DNA of 64,000 bases. Origin: Chitinophaga sp. YR627. Its GTDB lineage: Bacteria > Bacteroidota > Bacteroidia > Chitinophagales > Chitinophagaceae. Location: positions 62,001-126,000 of the forward strand of contig NZ_FOUX01000007.1 in NCBI RefSeq assembly GCF_900114995.1, read 5' to 3'. Under the pieces are notes generated by a model that made no database searches, had not been told where the DNA came from, and saw nothing but the letters and a program-made list of their open reading frames with translations. Positions 44,407 through 52,945 of this stretch are shown here, one piece after another. Position numbers and translations under genes: made by a program. Position 1 is the stretch's first letter. The number at the start of each line of letters is the position of its first letter.

Positions 44407-45333
44407 TCAGTCACCTCTTTCAATGGGAGTAATGCGTAGCTCCAGGAGGGTATTATCCCTGATCACATTGATGTACTGGAACTGTCCGATCTTGTCGGAA
44501 GTGAGCATTTTAAAGAACTGGTCGGCCGTTTCCACCAGCTGGTCGTTAAACTGGAAGATGATATCGCCATTCAGGATGCCGGCTTTGGCGGCCGGACTAT
44601 AACGCTCCACATTGGAAATGAAGAGGGCCTGTTTGTTCCGGATCTGGTGAATGCTGCGTAAACGGGGTACCAGGTCTATCTGCTGCATGGCCACACCGAT
44701 ATAAGCCCGCTTTACTTTCCCGAAACGGATCAGCTGATTGGCAATGGCCTTAGCGGTATTGATACTGATCGCAAAACAAAGTCCCTGCGCGCCCATGATC
44801 ACGGCCGTATTGACCCCGATCACTTCGCCTTCACTGTTGATGAGCGGTCCGCCGGAATTACCGGGATTCAGCGCTGCATCTGTCTGTATCATCGCATCCA
44901 TTGTAACGCCGTTCTGTCCCTGTAGCGACCTGCCTACAGCACTAATCACACCGGCGGTCACCGTATGCTGAAAGCCCAGCGGATTACCGATAGCAATAGC
45001 CAGTTGCCCGATCTTCAGGTCATCCGAATCACCCAGTTTTACCGTGGCAAACTCTCCTGCGTCAATCTTCAGTATGGCCAGATCGGTAGGTACGTCCTGC
45101 CCTGCCAGGGCGGCCGTGAATTCACGTCCATCCTGCAACCGCACTTTCAGACGGGCGGCGCCATTGATCACGTGACTGTTGGTGAACAGGTAACCATCGG
45201 AAGAGAAAAGAAATCCGGACCCTGTGCCGGATACGGTCTCCTGGTTACCACGACGTTCCAACCGTTCTATTTTGACAACTGCGGGACTGGCCTTCTCGAC
45301 AGCGTCAATGATGAGTTGAGAATATGCATCCAT
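44407..45333 (-). CDS. Trypsin-like serine protease with PDZ domain (HtrA/Deg family), no signal peptide
   Basis: This 308-residue protein has a catalytic triad of His54 (TNSHVING), Asp84 (PTDLAIL) and Ser160 (NPGNSGGPL), a typical Deg oxyanion loop, and one PDZ domain (about 210-300: RAYIGVAMQQIDLV ... AAKAGILNGDIIFQFNDQLV). The protein begins directly with MDAYSQLIIDAVEKASPAVVKI, the family's start without its usual signal peptide or membrane anchor, so it should stay in the cytoplasm. Deg proteases normally act in the periplasm. Single gene. Confidence 0.92.
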   Translation of the reverse strand: MDAYSQLIIDAVEKASPAVVKIERLERRGNQETVSGTGSGFLFSSDGYLFTNSHVINGAARLKVRLQDGREFTAALAGQDVPTDLAILKIDAGEFATVKLGDSDDLKIGQLAIAIGNPLGFQHTVTAGVISAVGRSLQGQNGVTMDAMIQTDAALNPGNSGGPLINSEGEVIGVNTAVIMGAQGLCFAISINTAKAIANQLIRFGKVKRAYIGVAMQQIDLVPRLRSIHQIRNKQALFISNVERYSPAAKAGILNGDIIFQFNDQLVETADQFFKMLTSDKIGQFQYINVIRDNTLLELRITPIERGD

Positions 45334-45494
45334 AGTTTTAATAAAATCGATTTATAATGCAATTGGCACATCAAATACCCTACCCTGGAAAAATCAGGGT
45401 CAGTATGGCAGCGGGAGAAAGCATTTATAGGGGAAAACCTGCCAGAAGGCTGGCCGGAACAGGGGAGAGACGACGCAAAGTCAGGTTTACACTG

Positions 45495-46487
45495 TTAAGC
45501 GTGTAGCGCGCTTTTAAACCGTTTTCTGTATTCGGAGGGCGTGGTTTCCATGACCCGCAGGAATACTTTGCGCATATTGTCTGCATTGCCAAATCCACTT
45601 TGTAAGGCGATTTCTGCCTGGGTGAGTTTCTTTTCGGTCAGACTTCTACAGGCAAGTTCCACACGCAGTTTTTCAATATACCTTGCCGGGGTGATATCGA
45701 GTTCCTGTACAAATATCCGGGCGAAATTACGGGGACTCATGGCCGCTTCCTGTGCCAGTCGCTCGACAGTGATCTCTTCATGCAGATGCGTCTGTAACCA
45801 GGACAGGGCGTTGTTGATCGGGGTATAGTCCGTTGCCTGTGCCGCGAGCATGGTACTATACTGGGACTGATTACCGGGGCGTTTCAGGAAAAGTACCATC
45901 TGTCGCGCAATATCCAGCGCAAATGTCCGCCCCATATCTTCCTCTACCAATGCCAGCGCCAGGTCCATACCGGTAGTAACGCCGGCGGAAGTATAAATAT
46001 GTCCGTCTTTTACAAAGACAGGCGTATGTTCTACCAATACCTCCGGATACTTTTCTTTCATCTTCTGACAGAGCCGCCAGTGGGTGGTGGCTCTTTTACC
46101 ATTTAATACGCCCGCCTGCGCCAGCATAAAAGAACCGGAACAAACGGAGCCTATCCGCCGTACCTGCGTGGCCTGTGCGGCTATCCAGGGAAGCAGATTG
46201 TGATGTAATGGCTGATCATCATCCGCAGGAATACCGGAAAGGATCAGTGTATCAATGGGGTAATTGATCTCTTCGAAAGTCGATTCACATAATATCGGCA
46301 GGAAAGAAGAAGTAATGACCTGCCTCGTCGCTTCGCCCGATACCGTATGCACGATGTATCGTAAAGGATGAGCCGTTTTAGTCTGTTCTGCCGCTGCTCT
46401 GCTGAATACTTCCATCGGTCCTGCCATATCCATCAATGCGGAATTGGAAGGTACCAGTATTACGATATGTTTCTCTTCTTTGCTCAT
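45495..46487 (-). CDS. GlxA-family transcriptional regulator (DJ-1/PfpI domain plus AraC domain)
   Basis: This 330-residue protein has an N-terminal class I glutamine-amidotransferase-like fold (VILVPSNSALMDMAGPMEVF, then GSVCSGSFMLAQAGVLNGKRATTHW) used here for ligand sensing, followed by an AraC DNA-binding domain at about 230-330 (ERLAQEAAMSPRNFARIFVQ; ALQSGFGNADNMRKVF). It is divergent from the alpha/beta hydrolase at 46581 over a 93-nt region and is a likely regulator of it. Confidence 0.95.
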   Translation of the reverse strand: MSKEEKHIVILVPSNSALMDMAGPMEVFSRAAAEQTKTAHPLRYIVHTVSGEATRQVITSSFLPILCESTFEEINYPIDTLILSGIPADDDQPLHHNLLPWIAAQATQVRRIGSVCSGSFMLAQAGVLNGKRATTHWRLCQKMKEKYPEVLVEHTPVFVKDGHIYTSAGVTTGMDLALALVEEDMGRTFALDIARQMVLFLKRPGNQSQYSTMLAAQATDYTPINNALSWLQTHLHEEITVERLAQEAAMSPRNFARIFVQELDITPARYIEKLRVELACRSLTEKKLTQAEIALQSGFGNADNMRKVFLRVMETTPSEYRKRFKSALHA

Positions 46488-46568
46488 AATAGATCTGCAA
46501 TAAAATGACCGTCAGCGAATGGCAGAAATAGACGGTTTTTTGTCTTCCTGTCCGGACGGTCACGGAAC

Positions 46569-46576
46569 TAAATTTG
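46569..46576 (+). promoter_or_regulatory. Candidate -7 element of the exported hydrolase gene
   Basis: TAAATTTG matches TAnnTTTG but ends only 4 nt before the first ATG at 46581, so transcription would begin about at or after that ATG. Use of the ATG at 46593 would fit this promoter better, whereas the signal peptide is better from 46581. Confidence 0.45.
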
Positions 46577-46580
46577 CTGT

Positions 46581-47489
46581 ATGAGACATAGGATGATTCT
46601 AACAGCACTAATCACATTTTTATCCGTTAGCACAATGAAAGCACAAATGCCTGAAGCAAAATTTATTGAGATCGAAAGTACAAAGCTTTGTTATTACGAA
46701 CAAGGTCAGGGAGACGTTATCCTGTTATTACATGGGTGGCCACAGACCTCTTATGTCTGGCGGAAAGTAATGCCATTACTGGCGAAGCACAACAGGGTCA
46801 TTGCGGTGGACCTGCCCGGACTGGGCAACAGTGGTCCGGCGCCGGCTTATGATACAAAATCCATAGCCGCATTGATCAGTCGTTTTATCAGCCAGTTGCA
46901 TATCAACAAAGTACACCTGGTATCTCATGATGTAGGCAGCTGGGTAGCCGTATCTTTTGCACTGAACCATGAAGCGCAGCTCAATACCCTGACCGTTATC
47001 GATGCCGCGATACCAGGACTGATGTCAGATGCCGTATTCAGACCAGAGAATGCACAAAAGATCTGGCAGTTCTATTTTCATGCTGTTGGGGACATCCCGG
47101 AGTTACTGGTAGAAGGAAAAGAGAAGGCTTATCTGTCCTGGTATTTCTCTAATAAATCCTTTGTTAAAGACGCGATCAATGAACCGGACCTGGAGGAATA
47201 TGTGTGCGCTTATACAGGTATAGAACGGCTGAAGCGTGGTTTTGCTTATTACAGGGCATTTACGACCAGTGCACAGCATAACAGGACAGATCTGCATCGT
47301 TTACAGGTACCGGTGCTGGCCCTGGGTGGACAGTACGCTCTAGTAGAACAGATCGGCAATGCCCTGCAGCAATTGTCATCGCCGGAAGTGATAGTAGTAA
47401 AAGATGCAGGGCATTATGTGCCGGAAGAACAACCGGAGGAAACAGTGCGGTGTATCAGGAAAATAATAGACCGTTTTACAACAAGATAA
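46581..47489 (+). CDS. Exported alpha/beta hydrolase (haloalkane dehalogenase/epoxide hydrolase-like)
   Basis: This 302-residue protein has a signal peptide (ILTALITFLSVSTMKAQ) and an alpha/beta hydrolase fold with oxyanion motif LHGWPQTSYVW, nucleophile Asp117 in SHDVGSW, and a catalytic His in AGHYVPEEQPEE. Asp as nucleophile is the mark of epoxide hydrolases, dehalogenases and fluoroacetate dehalogenases. The acid residue is not obvious. The signal peptide is unusual for this family. It is divergent from a GlxA-type regulator. Confidence 0.9.
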   Translation: MRHRMILTALITFLSVSTMKAQMPEAKFIEIESTKLCYYEQGQGDVILLLHGWPQTSYVWRKVMPLLAKHNRVIAVDLPGLGNSGPAPAYDTKSIAALISRFISQLHINKVHLVSHDVGSWVAVSFALNHEAQLNTLTVIDAAIPGLMSDAVFRPENAQKIWQFYFHAVGDIPELLVEGKEKAYLSWYFSNKSFVKDAINEPDLEEYVCAYTGIERLKRGFAYYRAFTTSAQHNRTDLHRLQVPVLALGGQYALVEQIGNALQQLSSPEVIVVKDAGHYVPEEQPEETVRCIRKIIDRFTTR

Positions 47490-47570
47490 AATGGTATCGC
47501 CCGAAGTCTGGAGAATAAAATCTATATTCGTTTTGTTTTCCGGACCTCCGGTTTTAATCCCCCTGTTACT

Positions 47571-47720
47571 ATGGCATATAAAAGAAAAGGACATCTTACT
47601 ACTGCTACTGAAAGATGGAAACACCTAAGACCGCTTTTACATAAAATATACTGGAAAAAAGAGCGTAAAGCCGCCAAAACGATGGTTAGAATAGAACTGG
47701 CGGAGCGCCAGCGGGCCTGA
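47571..47720 (+). CDS. Small basic protein of 49 residues
   Basis: The frame ATG 47571 to TGA 47718-47720 encodes 49 residues, starting MAYKRKGHLTTATERWKHLR and continuing KIYWKKERKAAK. It is very rich in Lys and Arg with a few aromatic residues. I recognise the theme KGHLTT..W.KHLR...... FWKKER as that of a short conserved hypothetical family of Bacteroidota, which may bind nucleic acid. This recollection is not a database result. Apart from this gene the stretch from 47490 to 48018 holds no supported gene. Confidence 0.55.
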   Translation: MAYKRKGHLTTATERWKHLRPLLHKIYWKKERKAAKTMVRIELAERQRA

Positions 47721-48018
47721 GTTATCTGCTATCAGTTATCACATCCGTTTATTATCCTTCACAGTCAGCTTCACTACCAATACACCAGTTGTATTGCTGT
47801 ATCCCTGTCACGCTTCATGACGGGTTCTTTCCTTTTCAAACTACATTATAGTCGGTTCATCAGATGTGACAGGCAAAGCCTGGAAGAAAGTGCAATATTT
47901 GCCGCAGACTAAAAATTTAACAGTTCTAACAATTGCTTCATCAGCGATTGATACAGTTGTAGGTTTAAGCAGTACACCGGCTATTCCTGGCTGGTGTCTT
48001 TATTTTTATAAGGTGGTA
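47721..48018. other. Noncoding stretch, nothing recognised
   Basis: About 300 nt between the small basic gene and the HxlR gene. One plus-strand frame stays open from about 47822 into the opposite-strand HxlR gene but looks random in composition; I see no motifs or repeats. Confidence 0.4.
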
Positions 48019-48372
48019 TTACAGCTGGCCAATAATCATTTTTTTATGATGTTTACCCCATCTGATCATTTCAGTGATCAGTACACCGTATTCTTTCGCA
48101 TATTCGGTAAACTCGTATTCTACCAGTGTCGGTACATTCGGATCGACCGTACGGGTGATCAGTTTATTGTCTTCTAACTCCCGCAGACTTCTCGACAACA
48201 TCCTCGTGGTGATACCCGGTATACTCCGCTCGATCTCCTTGAAGTGTTTATTGCCATTACAGATGGAATGTATGATAGGCAATTTCCACTTGCCACCGAT
48301 CACATAGATGGTGTCCTGCAGGGCTTTAATGTCCTCTTCGGTTTGCTGTACTTTGATGCATTGATCTTTCAT
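48019..48372 (-). CDS. HxlR-family transcriptional regulator
   Basis: This 117-residue winged-helix protein shows the HxlR signature (IYVIGGKWKLPIIHSICNGNKHFKEIERSIPGITTRMLSRSLRELEDNKLI) and a wing with TLVEYEFTEYAKEYGVLI. Several HxlR members sense reactive aldehydes, quinones or hypochlorite through a cysteine. Cysteines are present at about positions 5 and 38, the latter in HSICNG. It is divergent from the Gfo/Idh/MocA oxidoreductase gene across an 82-nt gap holding a strong palindromic operator. Confidence 0.93.
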   Translation of the reverse strand: MKDQCIKVQQTEEDIKALQDTIYVIGGKWKLPIIHSICNGNKHFKEIERSIPGITTRMLSRSLRELEDNKLITRTVDPNVPTLVEYEFTEYAKEYGVLITEMIRWGKHHKKMIIGQL

Positions 48373-48401
48373 GGTATTGGTATCATCCGTGATACTGCTG
48401 A

Positions 48402-48431
48402 CAAAGGTATGGCAACTTGCAGATACCTTTG
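48402..48431. promoter_or_regulatory. Inverted-repeat operator covering two divergent -7 elements
   Basis: CAAAGGTAT (48402-48410) and ATACCTTTG (48423-48431) are perfect 9-nt inverted repeats with a nearly co-centred inner palindrome GCAACTTGC (48412-48420). Each arm contains TACCTTTG, matching TAnnTTTG, reading outwards toward the HxlR gene and toward the oxidoreductase gene. An HxlR dimer bound here would occlude both promoters. Confidence 0.7.
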
Positions 48432-48454
48432 ATATCGAAAATTATGAATGTAAG

Positions 48455-49552
48455 ATGAACGCAAATAAGACAAGAATCGGTATTATAGGCGCAAGCGAAA
48501 AAAGAGGATGGGCGGCCTGGGGCCACATCCCAGCCCTGCAGGTATTACCTGACTATGAGATCAGCGCGTTGTTCACCTCTAAAAAGGAGAATACTGCTAC
48601 TTTAAAGGCCGCCTTTAACGTGCCTGTAGTGTACAACGAGATACAGGACCTGGTGCATAGTAAAGAGGTGGATATGGTGTTAGTAGCCGTAAAAGTCCCC
48701 TCTCACTACGAACTGATCAAAGCTGCCGCGGATGCCGGAAAGGACGTATTCAGTGAATGGCCTTTAGGTCGGAATCTGCAGGAAGCAGAAACCCTGACGG
48801 CCCTGATAAAGGAGAAACGAGTCAAAGGTTTTGTCGGTTTACAATCCCGGTCGGTACCTGCTGTCCGCTTTATTAAGGATTACATTGCCCAGGGGCATAT
48901 CGGAGAGGTATTATCTACCACCATGGTAGGCGCTGGTATCCTCTATGGTGAGGTGGTAGATCAGGCGAATACCTATATTGTCAATCCGGAAGCCGGCGCT
49001 GGTTTATTACCCGTGATCTTTTCCAATGCGGTAGATGCCCTGTGTTATGTACTGGGAGAATTTACCAGCCTTTCCGCGACGACAGCTATCAGAAGAACAA
49101 AGACGCGGGTCATAGAAACAGGGGAGGAAATCCCTGCTAATACGCCTGATCAGGTGGCTGTGACCGGTATCCTGGAAAGTGGTGCGGTAGCGGCCGTGCA
49201 CTTCAGAGGGGGTACTATACCAGGCACCAATTTCCTGTGGGAGATCAATGGTACCCAAGGCGATATTCAGATCACGGCTCCCGGTGCAAGTCTGGCGGTG
49301 TTTGACCTGACCGTTAAAGCCAGTAAAGGAGAGAATGGTCCGCTGGAAGAACTAGCCATCCCGACAGCATATAACCTGATCCCGGATGCTTCCCTTGGCC
49401 CCATTCCGACTAACTCCGGACAGAACTATCCCCTGATCCGTTCCGGTCAGGCGCCTACCTTCGAGGACGCGCTGATCAGGCATAGAATGATCCATGCTAT
49501 AGAGACTGCTGCACAAACGGGAGAAAGGACTTCCTACGATTTTAGTCGCTAA
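48455..49552 (+). CDS. Gfo/Idh/MocA-family NAD(P)-dependent oxidoreductase
   Basis: This 365-residue oxidoreductase has an N-terminal Rossmann domain (TRIGIIGASEKRGWAAWGHIPAL) with a glycine-rich dinucleotide loop. The middle block GKDVFSEWPLGRNLQEAE corresponds to the family EKP motif, with W replacing K. The C-terminal half is the alpha/beta substrate domain. The start at 48455 follows the operator and the -7 element at 48424. It resembles the GAL80-like branch of the family. The missing EKP lysine suggests a non-catalytic or altered role. Its 3' end overlaps the convergent PLP-enzyme gene by 4 nt. Confidence 0.9.
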   Translation: MNANKTRIGIIGASEKRGWAAWGHIPALQVLPDYEISALFTSKKENTATLKAAFNVPVVYNEIQDLVHSKEVDMVLVAVKVPSHYELIKAAADAGKDVFSEWPLGRNLQEAETLTALIKEKRVKGFVGLQSRSVPAVRFIKDYIAQGHIGEVLSTTMVGAGILYGEVVDQANTYIVNPEAGAGLLPVIFSNAVDALCYVLGEFTSLSATTAIRRTKTRVIETGEEIPANTPDQVAVTGILESGAVAAVHFRGGTIPGTNFLWEINGTQGDIQITAPGASLAVFDLTVKASKGENGPLEELAIPTAYNLIPDASLGPIPTNSGQNYPLIRSGQAPTFEDALIRHRMIHAIETAAQTGERTSYDFSR

Positions 49553-51048
49553 CAGCTGTTCCAGTTGCTGGTGTCAAACCAGCCGGCAATTTGTTGCTGT
49601 TTGCTGTCGCTCGCTTCCTTAAAAAAATATTCATTGCACGAATGGGCATAGTAATAATCTTTTGCCCATTCGTGTACATTCGCGACGGTGATCTCTATGG
49701 CATCCAGGATGAAGTTGATTGCTGCATCCGTCATGGTCGGATGTATGGATAATCTGACCCAACCAGGTTTACAGGAGAGGTCGCCGGCGTGAATAGCATC
49801 TCGTATGGCATATGACCGGGCTTTATCAACATGTAATAAGTAGTGGCCATAAGTACCGGCACAGGAGCAGCCACCACGTAGCTGAATACCAAATCTGTCA
49901 TTGAGCAGGCGGACGATCAGGTTGTAATGTACGCCTGTGACCAGAAAGGAAACGACGCCCAGCCGTCTGGTGATATCAGCAGCCAATACCTGTACTGATT
50001 TGATCTCCGCCAGTCTTGAGAAAATAATCTCCAGGAGTTCCTGCTCCCGTTTCAGGATCCGGTGTACCCCCATTTCTTCTTTCAGCCGTATACACATCGC
50101 CAGTTTGATAGCCTGCAGATACGCCGGTGTACCGCCGTCTTCCCGTTGTTCAATATCTTCAATATACAGACGTTCTCCCCAGGGATTGGTATACAGCACG
50201 GTACCACCGCCTGGTTGATCAGGCACCTGGTTGTTATATAATTGTTGATGGAAGATCAGTACACCTGGAGTCCCTGGTCCGCCGAGGAACTTATGTCCTG
50301 AAAAATAAATAGCATCCAGCTGGGCGCCGGCTTCTTCCGGATGCATATCGATGTTACAATAAGGCGCCGAACAGGCGAAGTCTACGAAGCAAAACCCGTT
50401 ATATGCATGTATCAGTTGCGCAATCTCATGATAAGGCGTTTGTATACCCGTCACATTGGAGCAGGCTGTTACAGCTGCGATCTTACGGGTCCTGTCTTTG
50501 TACTGTTCCAGTAGCAGGGATAGATGATGCAGGTCTACATGTCCTGTCGCATCGTTGGGGATGATCACGACATCTGCAATTGTCTCCAGCCAGCTGATAT
50601 GATTACTGTGGTGCTCCATCTCTGTAACAAATACGACTGGCTTTTCTGCCGATAGATGGCGCATACGCTCTGGTAGCCGTATGCCCAGGATCCTTTGTAG
50701 TTTATTGACAGCTGCCGTCATGCCGCTGCCACAAAAGAGCAATACATCTTCCGTACCGGCATTCACATGCGCTTTTATGATCTTCTTTGCTGTATCATAA
50801 GCCAGTGACATGGAGCTGCCGGTAACAGTGGTCGTAGTATGTGTATTGCCTGTGAAAGGAAGTATCGTATGTTGTATATATGCTTCAATCGGCTTGTATG
50901 CCCTGCCACTGGCCGTCCAGTCGGCATAAATGATCCGTTTGATGCCAAACGGCGATTCAAAATGCTGCTGTTCGCCGATGATGTTTTTACTGAAGGATGA
51001 AAAGTAATCTTCCAGCCTTTGCTCACGCATGATAGGGGATGCCTGCAT
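49549..51048 (-). CDS. Class V PLP-dependent aminotransferase/cysteine desulfurase-like enzyme
   Basis: The 499-residue enzyme has class V hallmarks: YADWTASGRAYKPIE near the N-terminus, MEHHSNHISWLE and DFACSAPY ahead of the PLP lysine in SGHKFLGGPGTPG, and the loop RGGCSCAGTYG whose cysteines occupy the place of the desulfurase active-site region. It is longer than classical SufS/IscS (about 405 residues) and ends in an extra region rich in Tyr and Cys. The gene starts 2 nt after the DUF4395 gene, so the two form an operon. Reaction on cysteine is possible but not shown. Confidence 0.9.
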   Translation of the reverse strand: MQASPIMREQRLEDYFSSFSKNIIGEQQHFESPFGIKRIIYADWTASGRAYKPIEAYIQHTILPFTGNTHTTTTVTGSSMSLAYDTAKKIIKAHVNAGTEDVLLFCGSGMTAAVNKLQRILGIRLPERMRHLSAEKPVVFVTEMEHHSNHISWLETIADVVIIPNDATGHVDLHHLSLLLEQYKDRTRKIAAVTACSNVTGIQTPYHEIAQLIHAYNGFCFVDFACSAPYCNIDMHPEEAGAQLDAIYFSGHKFLGGPGTPGVLIFHQQLYNNQVPDQPGGGTVLYTNPWGERLYIEDIEQREDGGTPAYLQAIKLAMCIRLKEEMGVHRILKREQELLEIIFSRLAEIKSVQVLAADITRRLGVVSFLVTGVHYNLIVRLLNDRFGIQLRGGCSCAGTYGHYLLHVDKARSYAIRDAIHAGDLSCKPGWVRLSIHPTMTDAAINFILDAIEITVANVHEWAKDYYYAHSCNEYFFKEASDSKQQQIAGWFDTSNWNSC

Positions 51049-51050
51049 GA

Positions 51051-51713
51051 CTATTTCGTTTTAATACTGCTTACTGGTTTGAACAGGTCGTGTGGTGGCC
51101 GGCTGTATTGTTCATTCAGCAGACCGGAAGCGAAGAAAAAGAGTGCAATAAACGCGGCCAGTATGGTCAGCTGCGCAATAGATACCCGTTGAATCGCCTG
51201 TCGTGACTGCGTGTCACAAACCTCTCCCGGACAATGTTGTACCTTCTTTTTATTAAACAGGGGATAGAACAGGCACCCCAGACAGATGCCAAAGGCGGCT
51301 TCGAAAAACAGGAATACCAGACAAACAAGACAGGTCAGACCAGTAATAATACTATAGGCATTGACAATGATAAACATATAGAACATCAGACCGGATAATG
51401 CGACCCCGATGCTCCAGGCGAACCGTTTCTGCGGAGCACCGACATATTCTGGTACCTGATTGCGTACGATCAGACGACCCGCAATCATGGTAGGAGAGAA
51501 GCGGGGATTGATGAACACACGGATCAGCAGATCAGTCAGGAAAATGGTAATGACATACTTTACGGGAATGAAATTGCCCTCAAAAAGGATGTACATCAAC
51601 GAGGTATAGGTGGCCAGAAATAGTATGCCGGCCGAAGCCCTGATCTCTCTTTCGTTTAGTACAGGAATATCATATCCTGGTACTGTTTCTCCGAATTGAA
51701 TCAGCTTGTTCAT
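51051..51713 (-). CDS. DUF4395-family membrane protein
   Basis: This 220-residue protein has DUF4395 features: VPVLNER-like start (IPVLNEREIRASAG), several membrane helices, RVFINPRFSPTMIAGRLIV, the FAWSIGVALSGLMFYM helix and a cysteine-bearing end of the membrane part (GICLGCLFYPLF). Further cysteines follow at the C-terminal side (QHCPGEVCD). The ATG at 51713 is used because the DUF4395 domain begins within 20 residues; an earlier ATG at 51845 would add a cysteine-rich stretch unlike the family. It is the first gene of an operon with the PLP enzyme, which hints at sulfur handling. Confidence 0.88.
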   Translation of the reverse strand: MNKLIQFGETVPGYDIPVLNEREIRASAGILFLATYTSLMYILFEGNFIPVKYVITIFLTDLLIRVFINPRFSPTMIAGRLIVRNQVPEYVGAPQKRFAWSIGVALSGLMFYMFIIVNAYSIITGLTCLVCLVFLFFEAAFGICLGCLFYPLFNKKKVQHCPGEVCDTQSRQAIQRVSIAQLTILAAFIALFFFASGLLNEQYSRPPHDLFKPVSSIKTK

Positions 51714-51907
51714 GTTGTTTGGTATTGTGGGTGAATACGTAGGTTTTGGTTGTTGACAGTACAAGGATAGCATATCGGTTTTATTGTGCCTGCGTAGGGT
51801 CAACGAACAGCGAATTACAGTAAACGAACAGCAGGATTGCGTCAATCACCTTTGTAGTGTGATAAAATGAAGAATATTTTGTCGACATTTATCCTGCAAA
51901 CACCCTT

Positions 51908-52945
51908 ATGAAGCTATTATCCGGTATAAAACGATATGAGTTGTATGTCTGGCTGATACCAGCTTACCTGGTATTAAACCTGTTTCAGGACCTGGTGGAA
52001 GCGGAAGGGAGTTTCCCGCAGCGGGCAGTCAATGAAGTATGGCTCGCCTGTTATATATCTTTTATCAACTATCGGCTCCTGGAGTATACTTTGCCAGGTG
52101 TGAGCTGGAAACGTTTTTTTGAGTCATTCGGCTATCTGCTCTTATATGGTTTCGCTTATTCTATCGGGTTATTTCTCTGGAGAGCGCTGGGCGTAACATT
52201 GCATATTTATACTGTGCTGAATGACACCGTATCCATACAGCACAGGATCGGTACGCTAACCGGTTATAGCGTAGGCTCGGTATTGTTCTTTGGTATCGTC
52301 AGGCATATTTACAACTATGTCAGATTAAAACAATCAACGCAGCAGCTACGTATCGCCAGTCAGCAGGCGGAACTGAACTACCTGAAATCACAGACGAATC
52401 CTCATTTTCTTTTCAATACACTCAATAATATTTACGCGCTTGCCAGGGAGAAATCAGACCTGGCGCCGGAGTCTATTCTCCGTTTGTCGAAGATCCTGCG
52501 TTATATGCTGTATGAAACCAGTGCACCCTACACCGCTATTGAACAGGATCTCAAAATTATTGATGACTATATCGAACTGGAAAAGCTGCGCTACGATGAG
52601 TCCCTGCATGTTAACTTTAACCATGACCTGGAAGACAGAAAGCAGGGTTTACCGCCGCTATTGCTCATCCCATTGGTGGAAAACGCCTTCAAACATGGGG
52701 TGTCAGAAACCAGGGACAGGCCCTTTGTTAATATTCATCTTTCCGTGAAAGACAGGGTGCTCGTCTTTACGGTGGAAAACTCAACCGGTGAAGCTGCGGA
52801 AAGTGATGCGGTAAAAGAGAATATCGGTCTTTCTAATCTGCGCCGTCAGCTGGAATTATTGTATACTGATTACAGTCTTGATCTCAAACCCGGTGATTTC
52901 CGTTTCACAGCTGTTTTAAAGATAAATCTCGCCAGTCATGTCTAA
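51908..52945 (+). CDS. LytS/YehU-type sensor histidine kinase
   Basis: The 345-residue kinase has four predicted membrane helices (about 12-140), a short coiled linker, and a His_kinase domain with the phospho-acceptor motif NPHFLFNTLNNIYAL at about 163-177 and the ATP-lid region LLIPLVENAFKHGV. The next gene, a LytTR regulator, overlaps by 8 nt (ATGTCTAA), so the two are translated together as a two-component system. The signal it senses is unknown. Confidence 0.95.
   Translation: MKLLSGIKRYELYVWLIPAYLVLNLFQDLVEAEGSFPQRAVNEVWLACYISFINYRLLEYTLPGVSWKRFFESFGYLLLYGFAYSIGLFLWRALGVTLHIYTVLNDTVSIQHRIGTLTGYSVGSVLFFGIVRHIYNYVRLKQSTQQLRIASQQAELNYLKSQTNPHFLFNTLNNIYALAREKSDLAPESILRLSKILRYMLYETSAPYTAIEQDLKIIDDYIELEKLRYDESLHVNFNHDLEDRKQGLPPLLLIPLVENAFKHGVSETRDRPFVNIHLSVKDRVLVFTVENSTGEAAESDAVKENIGLSNLRRQLELLYTDYSLDLKPGDFRFTAVLKINLASHV

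Noticed and set aside
47819..48177. Plus-strand frame running from the gap into the HxlR gene
   Set aside because: No start near its open beginning, random-looking composition and overlap with the opposite-strand HxlR gene.
48371..48454. Extended N-terminus of the oxidoreductase starting at 48371
   Set aside because: It would cross the operator and both candidate -7 elements; the Rossmann domain starts right after the ATG at 48455.
51714..51845. Longer N-terminus of the DUF4395 protein
   Set aside because: The extra 44 residues are unlike the family and would overlap the likely promoter region; the start at 51713 fits the family.
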